This document shows, one piece after another, positions 24,931-32,559 of a stretch of DNA of 34,034 nucleotides. The first letter of the stretch is position 1; each line of letters starts with the position of its first letter. The notes under the pieces are model-generated. The model did no database searches. It was given only the letters and a program-made list of their open reading frames with translations, and was not told the DNA's origin. The position numbers and the translations under genes were made by a program. This stretch comes from Lachnospiraceae bacterium (GTDB lineage Bacteria > Bacillota > Clostridia > Lachnospirales > Lachnospiraceae), in assembly GCA_017455525.1 (NCBI GenBank), contig JAFTAP010000103.1, forward strand, positions 1 to 34,034. The letters are read 5' to 3'.

Positions 24931-26046
24931 TCAAATGCCTTTTATAGCCTCGCCTGCTCTTGCGACATACATCTGCTGTATCTCAGGAAGCTGTCCAAGA
25001 CCTTCCAGCACGGTCACGACCTCATAGCCATCCGCTTCTAATATAGACTTCCACGAATCATCTTCCTCGCCTGCCATGTCGTTATTCGCATGATCCCCTG
25101 CAACTACCATAAGCGGGCGGAGCATTACCCTATCATACCCTTTTCCATCTATAGCCGCAATCACATCATCAAGCGAGGGCGTAGCCTCTACTGTACCTAT
25201 GTAATAATTCTCATATCCTTTTTCATCAAAGGCTTTCTGCACCTTATCATACACGGCGTTAGAATCAGCCTCAGTTCCATGCCCCATGAAGCAGACGGCG
25301 GTCTTTCCATCGTCATAAGACGCCGTAGAGTCATGCACGATACCCGCAACCTGATCTATATCATCATCTGAAATAAGCAAGGGATCTCCTATTGCTACCT
25401 TATCAAAAGCATCCGAATATGAAGCCACCTCGTCAATAAGATCGTTATACTCGAAGCCGTCCATAAGATGCGTAGGCTGTATGACAAGCTCCTTCACGCC
25501 ATTATCCACGGCACGGTCTAGAGCTTCCTTAACATTATCTATCGCCTCTCCATCTCTTTCCTTCACATGGTCTATTATTATCTGGCTCGTAAAAGCCCTC
25601 CTTACAGACCAGTCGGGATAAGCGTCCGCTATCGCCTGCTCTATGGCTCCAATCGTAAGCCTCCTGCTGTCATTATAGCTCGTGCCAAAGGACACGACGA
25701 GTATCTCCTTATCTCCTATCCCGTCCTGGTTCCTTGGATCGTCCAATCCTGCGTCCCCCGTTTCGTAGTTTTCATCATCTTCATCCGCTTCTTCCGATTC
25801 TGCGTCTGACGCCTCTTCAACATCCGCAGTATCACTATCCGCAGCCTTTGTCTCTGAAGTCTCGGCCTGCGTCTCATCAGATGCACTATCAGCAGGCTCT
25901 GCTTCCGTCTCTGCATATTGTGCATCAGCATCCTCGGAAGCCGTCTTCGCCCCCGCTGATTCTCCGCTTCCTGAAGCGCTCCCACATCCGAAAAGCATCA
26001 CTCCCGTCATTGCCGCTATAAGCAATACCACCAATTTCCTCTTCAT
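24931..26046 (-). CDS. Exported CbiK-like chelatase lipoprotein
   Basis: A 371-residue protein with a lipobox ending at Cys21 (LFGC), a very acidic Asp/Glu/Ser/Thr linker (about 37-97), and an anaerobic cobaltochelatase (CbiK, PF06180) domain from residue 111. Family landmarks are ILVVSFGTSYNDSRR, QPTHLMDGFEYNDL with His193, MGHGTEADSNAVY with His256, and LMVVAGDHANNDMAG with His319; His193 and His319 match the metal histidines of CbiK. A cytoplasmic role in B12 synthesis is excluded by the lipoprotein signal. Periplasmic CbiK proteins that bind heme are known in Desulfovibrio. AAGGAGGG lies ten bases before the ATG and is sequestered in the leader structure described below. Confidence 0.9.
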   Translation of the reverse strand: MKRKLVVLLIAAMTGVMLFGCGSASGSGESAGAKTASEDADAQYAETEAEPADSASDETQAETSETKAADSDTADVEEASDAESEEADEDDENYETGDAGLDDPRNQDGIGDKEILVVSFGTSYNDSRRLTIGAIEQAIADAYPDWSVRRAFTSQIIIDHVKERDGEAIDNVKEALDRAVDNGVKELVIQPTHLMDGFEYNDLIDEVASYSDAFDKVAIGDPLLISDDDIDQVAGIVHDSTASYDDGKTAVCFMGHGTEADSNAVYDKVQKAFDEKGYENYYIGTVEATPSLDDVIAAIDGKGYDRVMLRPLMVVAGDHANNDMAGEEDDSWKSILEADGYEVVTVLEGLGQLPEIQQMYVARAGEAIKGI

Positions 26047-26055
26047 AAAACAAAA

Positions 26056-26159
26056 CCCTCCTTGAGTATTTTTTATATTTAGTCACAAGGAGAGCATAAC
26101 AAAACAATACCCGGCACGTTCTATGTCGGTTCATGATTCGGCAGCCATCCTTCGTGACT
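26056..26159 (-). promoter_or_regulatory. Competing helices around the CbiK-lipoprotein Shine-Dalgarno
   Basis: On the minus strand CTCTCCTTG (26094-26086) can pair with CAAGGAGGG (26064-26056), nine pairs including one G-U, which buries the Shine-Dalgarno. The same CTCCTT region can pair instead with the upstream AGTCACgAAGGA (26159-26148) through TCCTTGTGACT (26091-26081), eleven pairs with one bulged base, which frees it. The two helices exclude each other, as expected of a translational riboswitch platform. No T run suggests a terminator. Confidence 0.65.
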
Positions 26160-26162
26160 TTT

Positions 26163-26206
26163 GTCCTAAGGGTGTATCAGGCGAAGCCTGGTGGATTCCT
26201 TAGGAC
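26163..26206 (-). promoter_or_regulatory. Long hairpin between aptamer and expression platform
   Basis: GTCCTAAGG (26163-26171) pairs with CCTTAGGAC (26198-26206), nine perfect pairs, and inside it CAGGC (26178-26182) pairs with GCCTG (26186-26190) around a three-base loop. On the minus strand it is followed by ACAAAAG, not a T run. It probably spaces or insulates the aptamer from the switching helices. Confidence 0.65.
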
Positions 26207-26234
26207 CACTGTAACGCATCTTCACACAATACAT

Positions 26235-26395
26235 CACATTATCATTGCCCCGTCCGGCAGGTTTCCCGGCTTAATGCGTCCTTTGTCCTGACGCAAATCA
26301 CGGTGACGGGATCGCGAGGGCTTCACACCCCTCTTCCCTATTATGCCCATGCTCATCTCTTTCCTGATATCTCGCATGAACCACCGAACGGTTCT
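26235..26395 (-). promoter_or_regulatory. Cobalamin riboswitch aptamer
   Basis: On the minus strand the conserved core reads TAGGGAA (26340-26334), then GGGGTGTGAAGCCC, CCCGTCACCGTGA and the B12 box AAGCCGGGAAACCTGCC (26272-26256), in the order of the cobalamin riboswitch (RF00174). Only a short GCGTC/GACGC arm lies between the core and the B12 box; the large arm with GCCACTG and GGGAAGG of class I is absent, so it resembles the compact class II. Outer boundaries are approximate. It lies upstream of the exported CbiK gene and should lower expression of the transport cassette when B12 is plentiful. Confidence 0.9.
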
Positions 26396-26404
26396 TATAA
26401 AATT

Positions 26405-26410
26405 ATTATA
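26405..26410 (-). promoter_or_regulatory. Possible -10 box of the riboswitch transcript
   Basis: A perfect TATAAT on the minus strand lies about ten bases before the aptamer. No good -35 is found at 16-18 bases (ATAATG), so this is only a candidate; the region is AT-rich. Confidence 0.35.
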
Positions 26411-26416
26411 ATTTAA

Positions 26417-26572
26417 TTACTTCTTTTCATTATCTCCTTTTGCGGCATTATATCTTTTTTCCATCTCATCTAAAGATATACGCCCCTCAATAGCCAAAAC
26501 CAAGTCAACTATCTGTGTATCATTAAGTCCTATCCTTCTCATCGCTTCCGCAAAATTAGAACTCTCTGTCAT
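26417..26572 (-). CDS. Small hypothetical protein (51 aa)
   Basis: A short ORF with an MTESSNFAEAMRRIGLNDTQ start, a VDLVLAIEGRISLDEM core and a Lys-rich end; predicted all-helical, with no signal peptide or membrane segment. I do not recognise a family. An in-frame TTG at 26605 would make 62 residues, but AAGGAGG at 26587-26593 lies downstream of it and favours ATG 26572, although the spacing (14) is long. It ends about 20 bases before the aptamer, downstream of the Gx-transporter gene by 72 bases. It could be the last gene of the rnf run or spurious. Confidence 0.45.
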   Translation of the reverse strand: MTESSNFAEAMRRIGLNDTQIVDLVLAIEGRISLDEMEKRYNAAKGDNEKK

Positions 26573-26644
26573 ATTCCTAGAAATCGCCTCCTTCTTTGAA
26601 GCCAAATCAAAGAGCTATCTGTCGTTTATTGTATGCCATTCTCT

Positions 26645-27181
26645 TCAAATCATCAAGTTAAGTAATCTCTTATGTATCTCATATGTTATAAGCCCTACTA
26701 CGCACCCTGTCAATAATCCTGTGAATATAAGAATCGAGGCATATCCCGCAAATGGCAACGCCGGGAGCACGGCTTTTGCAACCAAAAGCTGTCCTATGCC
26801 GTGAGAAGCTCCGCCTGATGCGCTAATCCCTATCATGCCAAAGCGGTCAATTCGTAGCAACAAAGCCATGATGCATAAAGCAAGTAAAGCCCCCGCCATG
26901 CTGTAAGCTATGCTGAATACATTACCGAACAGAAGTCCGACCACAAGTATCCTTATGATAGAAACAAGCAAAGCTTCCTTCCACGAAAACATAATTAAAG
27001 TAATAAGTATGACTATATTACAAAGTCCAAGCTTAACTCCGGGTATGCTGAAATTCAATGGAATAAGCGACTCCACATATCCTATCAAAATCGCAAGTGC
27101 GGTAAGCATCGCAAGCAAGGCCACCCTTTTGTTGCCATTATTTTCTATGTAACTATACGATTTATTCTTTCCTGCTTCCAT
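26645..27181 (-). CDS. Gx transporter family protein (Hpre_diP_synt_I, PF07456)
   Basis: A 178-residue membrane protein with about five to six helices, beginning RVALLAMLTALAILIGYVESLIP and carrying the family's PGVKLGLCNIVILI, ASGGASHGIGQLL and FTGLLTGCVVGLITYEIHKRL segments. The family was first named component I of heptaprenyl diphosphate synthase, but its sequence resembles small S-component-like transporters and true function is not settled. It regularly lies beside NusG-II, ApbE and Rnf genes in Clostridia, as here: it starts six bases after the NusG-II gene. Confidence 0.9.
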   Translation of the reverse strand: MEAGKNKSYSYIENNGNKRVALLAMLTALAILIGYVESLIPLNFSIPGVKLGLCNIVILITLIMFSWKEALLVSIIRILVVGLLFGNVFSIAYSMAGALLALCIMALLLRIDRFGMIGISASGGASHGIGQLLVAKAVLPALPFAGYASILIFTGLLTGCVVGLITYEIHKRLLNLMI

Positions 27182-27187
27182 ATATCA

Positions 27188-27646
27188 TCATTCCGCAACT
27201 GTATCTATTTCTCTGTCGCTCCCACCCGTGATTTTCAAAACAACATGATTCGGAAGACAGACTATGCTCTCTCCCGCCTTGGATATCTCCCTGCTGTGCA
27301 GGCAGGTCTTATCCGGACAATCCGCATAAGTCATACGCACGCTGCCGTTTTTGATTTCGCATATATTGCCATCGCCAATATTGATAGTCCTGTCCTCGCT
27401 AAGCTCATACTCCCCATATATTTCATTCCCTATAAGTATCTCAAGCTTAGGATTTTCAGCCGCATTTTTAATATTAAATATCGAAAATAAAAAAAGTCCC
27501 AAGGCAAAGAAAATCCAGAAACAGATCAGTATCAGGTCCGCCCTCCTCCATAGCGCAATACCACTTTTTATATTATATGATTTTTCTTCACCAAAATCAT
27601 CTTCTGCAGATATCGGTTTTATATTTTCATCTAATCCCTCAGCCAT
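27188..27646 (-). CDS. NusG domain II membrane-anchored protein
   Basis: A 152-residue protein with a cytoplasmic N-terminus, one transmembrane helix at about 33-57 and an outside NusG domain II (PF07009). The family hallmark CPDKTCLHSREISKAGESI with two cysteines, followed by CLPNHVVLKITG, is complete. No NGN or KOW RNA-polymerase-binding part is present, so it is not a transcription factor. Its constant association with ApbE and Rnf genes suggests a role in assembly or electron transfer at the membrane, which is inference. It overlaps apbE by 16 bases. Confidence 0.9.
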   Translation of the reverse strand: MAEGLDENIKPISAEDDFGEEKSYNIKSGIALWRRADLILICFWIFFALGLFLFSIFNIKNAAENPKLEILIGNEIYGEYELSEDRTINIGDGNICEIKNGSVRMTYADCPDKTCLHSREISKAGESIVCLPNHVVLKITGGSDREIDTVAE

Positions 27647-28599
27647 TTTTCCTCATGGTTGTTATCAATAAAAATCACTTCCACATCCAAGGCTTCATTC
27701 TCTATCAATTCTAAAGCCCTATCCTCACCTATAAGCACACAAATAGTCGATAAGGCATCACACAGTACATCATCAGTCCCTATAACCGATACCTGCTGCA
27801 ATTTGGTCTCTACGGGATAGCCGGTACCCGGATCTAATATATGATGATACTGCTTGCCATCTGCCGTGAAATATCTCTCATATGTTCCCGATGACACTAC
27901 GCATCTATTATCTATCTGAACCGTATCAAACACAGTTCCCCGCTCCGCAAAAGGCTCCTGTATGCCGACATTCCATTCACTGCCATCTGTCTTACTGCCT
28001 ACTGCGCTCACATTTCCGCCGAGATTAATCAATGCGGAATTGCAGCCCTGCTCCAAAAGATACGCTTTAAGCTTCGCCGATATATAACCCTTCGCTATCC
28101 CACCCAGATCGATCTGCGTATCGCTGTCATCGAATATGATAGTATTTCCTTCGCAATGCACCTTTTGGTAATCAACCTTTTTCAAAGCTTCTTTTATCTC
28201 TGATTCAGATGGAACAGACGGATCCTCCGCTTCAAAATCCCAAAGCTCTCTGAGCGGCAATACAGTAATATCAAAAGCCCCCTCCGATATCTCACCATAA
28301 TAAAGCCCTGCTTTTATGCAGGAAGCAAGATTATCTGAAACCTCTACGGAATTGCTATTCCTGTGATTCAGCCGATAAAGTTCGCTTCCTTCCTTCTGTG
28401 CAGAAAAAACATTCTCCATCTCTTCGCATATATCAAAGCACTCCGCCAGCAGCTTATCAGCATCCCCATCGCAGATCCTGATATCCACGACAGTGTCAAA
28501 ATAAACCCCCGTCCCGGAAGCCTCCTTGCCTTCTGCCCCGCAGCCTGACAATAGAATTATATATAATATAAAAACTATTGGGAATAATGATGATTTCAT
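27631..28599 (-). CDS. apbE: FAD:protein FMN transferase lipoprotein
   Basis: Flavin transferase that uses FAD to attach FMN by a phosphoester to Thr in target proteins, here very probably RnfG and RnfD, on the outer side of the membrane. A lipobox ends at Cys20 (LLSGC). Motifs are FDTVVDIRI, IDLGGIAKGYISAK and HHILDPGTGYPV with the metal and FAD-binding residues. Length 322 is normal for the family. It follows rnfB after a 110-base spacer holding three hairpins and overlaps the NusG-II gene. Confidence 0.95.
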   Translation of the reverse strand: MKSSLFPIVFILYIILLSGCGAEGKEASGTGVYFDTVVDIRICDGDADKLLAECFDICEEMENVFSAQKEGSELYRLNHRNSNSVEVSDNLASCIKAGLYYGEISEGAFDITVLPLRELWDFEAEDPSVPSESEIKEALKKVDYQKVHCEGNTIIFDDSDTQIDLGGIAKGYISAKLKAYLLEQGCNSALINLGGNVSAVGSKTDGSEWNVGIQEPFAERGTVFDTVQIDNRCVVSSGTYERYFTADGKQYHHILDPGTGYPVETKLQQVSVIGTDDVLCDALSTICVLIGEDRALELIENEALDVEVIFIDNNHEEKWLRD

Positions 28600-28617
28600 T
28601 CTTTCACGCTATACGGG

Positions 28618-28718
28618 TTGAAACACATGCCAATGAAGCATGTGTTTCAATCCTACGGACAGGATTCTTTGAATCCTGCCAAATACGTATCTCGAATTTC
28701 TGATGAAATTCAAGATAC
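28618..28718 (-). repeat. Three tandem hairpins between rnfB and apbE
   Basis: Hairpin one: 687-700 with 705-718 of the 28-kb block, 14 pairs with one G-U, loop of four, and it covers the rnfB stop codon. Hairpin two: CAGGATTC (28660-28667) with GAATCCTG (28671-28678), loop of three. Hairpin three: 28618-28630 with 28638-28650, 13 perfect pairs, loop of seven. None is followed by a T run on the minus strand. They may stabilise the rnf message, mark an RNA cleavage site, or be a remnant of a palindromic repeat. Confidence 0.8.
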
Positions 28719-29501
28719 TATACACTTCCTCGGGCATTCCCTGATGCACTTGCCGCAGTTCTTGCACTTTTCGTAGTCTATGACGGGATAGCCCTTTTCT
28801 ATCGTGATAGCCTCGAAAGGACAGCCCTTCACGCATTTCTGGCAGGCTATGCAGCCTATCTTGCAGTTATCCATGACAGGCTTTCCAAAATCTGGGTTAG
28901 AGCATCCGATATGGGCTTTATAGCCGTAAGGAACCTCGGAAATAAGCCCCTTCGGACAAGCCTTCATGCACTTGCCACAGTCCACGCATTTCTCAGGGTC
29001 CACTACCGCAATCCCGTTCACTATATGTATCGCATCGTACTCGCATACCGCCACGCAGTCGCCATAGCCCATGCAGCCGTACCTACAGGACTTCGGTCCC
29101 GTACCTGGCGCGAACTTCGCCATCATACAGCTCTTCGTGCCGCTGTAGTCATAATTCTCCCTCGTCCTTTCGCAGTCGCCAAGGCAATGCACGAAAGCGA
29201 CCTTTCGTACCGCAGCGTCCGCAGAGGTTCCCATTATATCTGCTATCTTGTCAGCTACGGGCTGCTGCCCCACTACACAGGCAGAAACAGGAGCCTCGCC
29301 TTTAGCTATCGCAGCCGCAAGCGCTGCGCAGCCTGAATAACCGCAGGCTCCGCAGTTAGCACCGGGTAGCGCTTCTTTTATTTCAGCCTCCTTCTCATCC
29401 ACGGGCACGAAGAAGACCTTGCTGGCTATCCCAAGGAAAGCCCCTACGAAGATCCCTATGCCCCCTATCATGAGGGTTGCGAATAATATATCCGTAGTCA
29501 T
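28710..29501 (-). CDS. rnfB: Rnf complex subunit B (iron-sulfur protein)
   Basis: Electron-carrying subunit of the ferredoxin:NAD oxidoreductase. It has an N-terminal membrane helix (about 5-28), the Fe-S domain GANCGACGYSGC, a further cysteine block in the middle, and ferredoxin-type CxxCxxCxxxCP motifs: CVDCGKCMKACP, CIACQKCVKGCP and CKNCGKCIRECP. It takes electrons from ferredoxin and passes them to the membrane part. Length 263 is normal. It is the last rnf gene; 13 bases separate it from rnfA. Confidence 0.97.
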   Translation of the reverse strand: MTTDILFATLMIGGIGIFVGAFLGIASKVFFVPVDEKEAEIKEALPGANCGACGYSGCAALAAAIAKGEAPVSACVVGQQPVADKIADIMGTSADAAVRKVAFVHCLGDCERTRENYDYSGTKSCMMAKFAPGTGPKSCRYGCMGYGDCVAVCEYDAIHIVNGIAVVDPEKCVDCGKCMKACPKGLISEVPYGYKAHIGCSNPDFGKPVMDNCKIGCIACQKCVKGCPFEAITIEKGYPVIDYEKCKNCGKCIRECPRKCIVS

Positions 29502-29514
29502 ACGCTCCCCCTCC

Positions 29515-30087
29515 CTACTTCAGCGCTGCGAATCCGAAGAACGCTATGGACATAAGCGCCGAAGTTATCATTACTATCGGGAAGCCCTTGAAGGGCTTCG
29601 GCACGTCGTTATATACCATCTTCTCACGGATAAAGGCAAGTATCACTATCGCAAGCCAGAAGCCTATCGCCGTGGCAAAGCCGTGAACCGTGCCGGTTAA
29701 GATATCATAATCATTCTGCACGTTAAGTAATGCAACGCCAAGCACCGCACAGTTAGTCGTGATAAGGGGAAGATAAATTCCAAGCGCCTCATAAAGCGAG
29801 GGCACGAATTTCTTCGTGAACATCTCAACGAACTGCACCAAAGCCGCCACTATAAGAATAAACGCTATAGTCTTAAGATACTCCACATGAAACGGTATCA
29901 GCAAGAACTTGTAAATAACCCCGCAGACAAGACTTGAAAGCGTCAGCACGAAGGTAACCGCCATTCCCATTCCCGATGCCGAATCCGACTTCTGCGAGAC
30001 TCCGAGGAATGCGCATATCCCAAGAAACTGGCTTAATACCACATTATTTATAAGACAGGCGGTTATCGCTATCATTATTATCTCCAT
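29515..30087 (-). CDS. rnfA: Rnf complex subunit A
   Basis: A 190-residue six-helix membrane subunit, inverted-topology homologue of RnfE. It shows the family N-terminus ITACLINNVVLSQFLGICAFLG and the TNCAVLGVALLN segment with the conserved membrane cysteines that are thought to hold a cluster shared with RnfE. It starts three bases after the end of rnfE. Confidence 0.97.
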   Translation of the reverse strand: MEIIMIAITACLINNVVLSQFLGICAFLGVSQKSDSASGMGMAVTFVLTLSSLVCGVIYKFLLIPFHVEYLKTIAFILIVAALVQFVEMFTKKFVPSLYEALGIYLPLITTNCAVLGVALLNVQNDYDILTGTVHGFATAIGFWLAIVILAFIREKMVYNDVPKPFKGFPIVMITSALMSIAFFGFAALK

Positions 30088-30090
30088 GAC

Positions 30091-30906
30091 TTATACCCCC
30101 TTCACTTCTTCTTTATTAACCGTACCACCCGCAGGAGACGCATTAGAACCAGCAACAGCCGCAACCGCAGGCTTCGGCGCATTCACGGATGCCACTACAT
30201 TCTCCGTACACTCTTCCTTACCGCCGCATAGTCCAAGCTTCATGCAGTTCATGCAGTCACCGCACATATTCCCCTGAGTGGGATCTACGCCGGGTCTTCT
30301 CCCCGCTCCTATCTTAAGCCTGTTCATGATAGCGACAAGCCATCCGAGCACAAGGAACGCTCCGGGAGCCAGCACGAATATATTCACAGGCACATATGAC
30401 GCAGGCGTCACCTTCATCCCAAACCATGTGCCCGCTCCGATTATCTCCCTCACAGAGCCTAAAAGGAATAAAGCCACCGTAAAGCCAAGCCCCATTCCTA
30501 TCCCGTCGAAGAAAGCAGACACAGGCTTCATCTTGCCCGCATAAGCCTCCGCACGCCCCATTATGATGCAGTTCACGACGATAAGAGGAATATAGATGCC
30601 TAGAGACTTATAAAGCCCAGGAGTGAAGCCCTCCATCAGAAAGTCCACCATCGTAACGAATGATGCGATAACTACGATATAAGCAGGCATCCTCATCCTG
30701 TCCGGTATTATCTTGCGTAAAAGCGATATGATAAGCTCTGCAAGCGTAAGTATTATCATCGTCGAAAGCCCCATGCCAACGCCGTTTAAAGCGGAGGTCG
30801 TGGTCGCAAGAGTAGGGCACATGCCAAGGATCAAGCAGAATACGGGGTTTTCCGTATATATCCCGTTCCATATCCTCTCTATCGGCGTATCTTTCTTAAG
30901 ATTCAT
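30091..30906 (-). CDS. rnfE: Rnf complex subunit E with Cys-rich tail
   Basis: A 271-residue six-helix membrane subunit. The N-terminus MNLKKDTPIERIWNGIYTEN, NPVFCLILGMCPTLA and VVNCIIMGRAEAYA are standard. The frame opens at 30954 but GGAAGGAGG before ATG 30906 and ATGA overlap with rnfG fix the start. About 70 residues follow the last helix: five cysteines at 215, 218, 221, 227 and 233 (CGDCMNC pattern), then a low-complexity Ala/Val tail. Typical RnfE proteins are near 200-230 residues and lack this. The tail could bind metal or a cluster. Confidence 0.95.
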   Translation of the reverse strand: MNLKKDTPIERIWNGIYTENPVFCLILGMCPTLATTTSALNGVGMGLSTMIILTLAELIISLLRKIIPDRMRMPAYIVVIASFVTMVDFLMEGFTPGLYKSLGIYIPLIVVNCIIMGRAEAYAGKMKPVSAFFDGIGMGLGFTVALFLLGSVREIIGAGTWFGMKVTPASYVPVNIFVLAPGAFLVLGWLVAIMNRLKIGAGRRPGVDPTQGNMCGDCMNCMKLGLCGGKEECTENVVASVNAPKPAVAAVAGSNASPAGGTVNKEEVKGV

Positions 30907-31538
30907 TCTGCGCCTCCTTCCAGATAACGGACAGCGACCAGAGCTGCGTTGCAAGCCTTCGTGACAGCGCTTGTAGTCACGGTGCTTCCGCTTATCGCAT
31001 CTACCTCATAAGCCTCGCTCTTTCCGTTTTTCGTGTATTCTACGAAATTATCTCCCGGCGTGAGATTTATAAACTGATCCTTGAAATCAGGAAGGTCAGC
31101 CTTCATTCCCATGCCCGCAGTCTCTGAAAGCGTAAGGAAAGCGATGCTGTTGATCACAGGCTCTCCGTCCTTTGTCGAGATCCCTGTCATTATCTCTATC
31201 TCTCCGCCGTAGCCTTCCTTATTCATGGAAGTCACGACATAGCCTATCTCCGAGCCTGTCCCGTCATACGCCACATCGACAGCCTTGACAGAGGTCTTGG
31301 TAAGTCCTGCTTCTTCAATCGCAGCAATAAGACCTGCATCAGAATCTATCCCATCCATAGCCTCAAATGTCTTAGCATCAGGAAATACCGCCCTCTGCGT
31401 CTCGATTCTTGTCTTCTCCTGCTGCGCCGTGATAGGCCCTGCCGTAACCGTATGCACTATGCCTAAGAGGAAACCGGCTACTAAAGTTATGAGCGTGATT
31501 ATCAGTATGTCATGCCCTAAGGTAGTCTCTTTTTTCAT
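30903..31538 (-). CDS. rnfG: Rnf complex subunit G (FMN-binding)
   Basis: A 211-residue subunit with one N-terminal helix (about 10-33) and an outside FMN-binding domain. The flavinylation motif is SGST(186) in AISGSTVTTSAV; the usual SGAT has Ser in place of Ala, which still leaves the acceptor Thr. ApbE from the same run should attach FMN. It overlaps rnfE and rnfD by ATGA junctions. Confidence 0.95.
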   Translation of the reverse strand: MKKETTLGHDILIITLITLVAGFLLGIVHTVTAGPITAQQEKTRIETQRAVFPDAKTFEAMDGIDSDAGLIAAIEEAGLTKTSVKAVDVAYDGTGSEIGYVVTSMNKEGYGGEIEIMTGISTKDGEPVINSIAFLTLSETAGMGMKADLPDFKDQFINLTPGDNFVEYTKNGKSEAYEVDAISGSTVTTSAVTKACNAALVAVRYLEGGAE

Positions 31539-32545
31539 GCCTGCTCCTCCTTTCCCTTAGCCTTCTTCTCTTTCACGATACTGAACGCCAGAGGCTTCGT
31601 GTAGTTCTCTATGAGCGGCACGAGGCAGTTCATGAAGATTATCGCATACGACACGCCCTCGGACGATTTGCCGATAAGCCTGAATATCCAGGTGAGGATT
31701 CCGAGCATAAGAGCGTATATGTACTGTGCCTTAGGATTTATAGGGCTTGTCACGTAGTCCGTCGCCATGAACCATGCGCCGAGCACGATGCCGCCCGCGC
31801 AAAGCTCCTCAAGAGTGAATATGAACGGATCGCTATAGCCCCTTACCGCTGCCGTTATAAGAGTGAGTATGGCGAAGCTTCCAAGGTACACGGCAGGTAT
31901 CCTTATCTCTATGACCTTTATGAATACAAGGAAAAGACCGCCTATTAAAAGAAGCAGTGCCGATGTCTCACCTATAACTCCGCCTACGTTTCCAAGGAAT
32001 AAAGCCTTAAGGTCGAAATGCTCTCCAAGCTTCAAGTAGGCAAGTGGCGTAGCTCCTGACAGAGCATCGGTTGTCCCTGCCACATCCCATACCGTGGGAA
32101 TAAAACCGCCCTTTGAAGCATAGGTCGTCATCTGTCCTGAAAACGCTATAAGTAAGAAGCATCTCGCTCCAAGCGCCGGGTTCATGAAGTTCTGCCCAAG
32201 TCCGCCGTATAGCTGCTTTATAATAATGATTGCGAAAACCGCGCCCAGCACGGGTATCCACCATGCGATCTCCGGCGGCATGTTCATAGCGAGCAGAAGC
32301 CCTGTAAGACAGGCGCTTAAGTCGCTTATCGTTATCTTTTTATGCAGAAGCCTCTCATATACATACTCCGAAGCCACCGCTGCCACAGGCGTTAATATAA
32401 GAATAAGAAGCGCATGCAGACCGAAGTTTAATACGCCCATAACACAGGCGGGAAGCAATGCTATAATCACCGCAAGCATTATCTTCTGTGTCGTGATGCT
32501 GTCTCTTACATGAGGCGAGACAGAAACCTGATATCTTTCATCCAT
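31535..32545 (-). CDS. rnfD: Rnf complex subunit D (FMN-binding membrane protein)
   Basis: A 336-residue polytopic subunit. Motifs are SPHVRDSITTQKIM at the start, GGLGQNFMNPALGARCFL, and the covalent-FMN motif SGATPLAYL with Thr166. Helices cover most of residues 20-320. It forms the membrane electron path with RnfG and is linked to Na+ or H+ transport. It is separated from rnfC by 14 bases. Confidence 0.96.
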   Translation of the reverse strand: MDERYQVSVSPHVRDSITTQKIMLAVIIALLPACVMGVLNFGLHALLILILTPVAAVASEYVYERLLHKKITISDLSACLTGLLLAMNMPPEIAWWIPVLGAVFAIIIIKQLYGGLGQNFMNPALGARCFLLIAFSGQMTTYASKGGFIPTVWDVAGTTDALSGATPLAYLKLGEHFDLKALFLGNVGGVIGETSALLLLIGGLFLVFIKVIEIRIPAVYLGSFAILTLITAAVRGYSDPFIFTLEELCAGGIVLGAWFMATDYVTSPINPKAQYIYALMLGILTWIFRLIGKSSEGVSYAIIFMNCLVPLIENYTKPLAFSIVKEKKAKGKEEQA

Positions 32546-32559
32546 GTCTTATCCCTCCT

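Noticed and set aside
26163-26206. Intrinsic terminator downstream of the riboswitch
   Set aside because: The hairpin is strong but is followed by ACAAAAG on the transcribed strand, with no U run. Translational control fits better.
27188-27646. NusG transcription elongation factor
   Set aside because: Only domain II is present, after a transmembrane helix; the RNA-polymerase-binding domain is missing.
28618-28718. Rho-independent terminator ending the rnf operon
   Set aside because: None of the three stems has a following T run on the minus strand, and apbE clearly belongs with rnf.
28609-28836. 75-residue minus-strand ORF across the rnfB end
   Set aside because: It is an alternate frame of the rnfB C-terminus running into the hairpin region, without a ribosome site.
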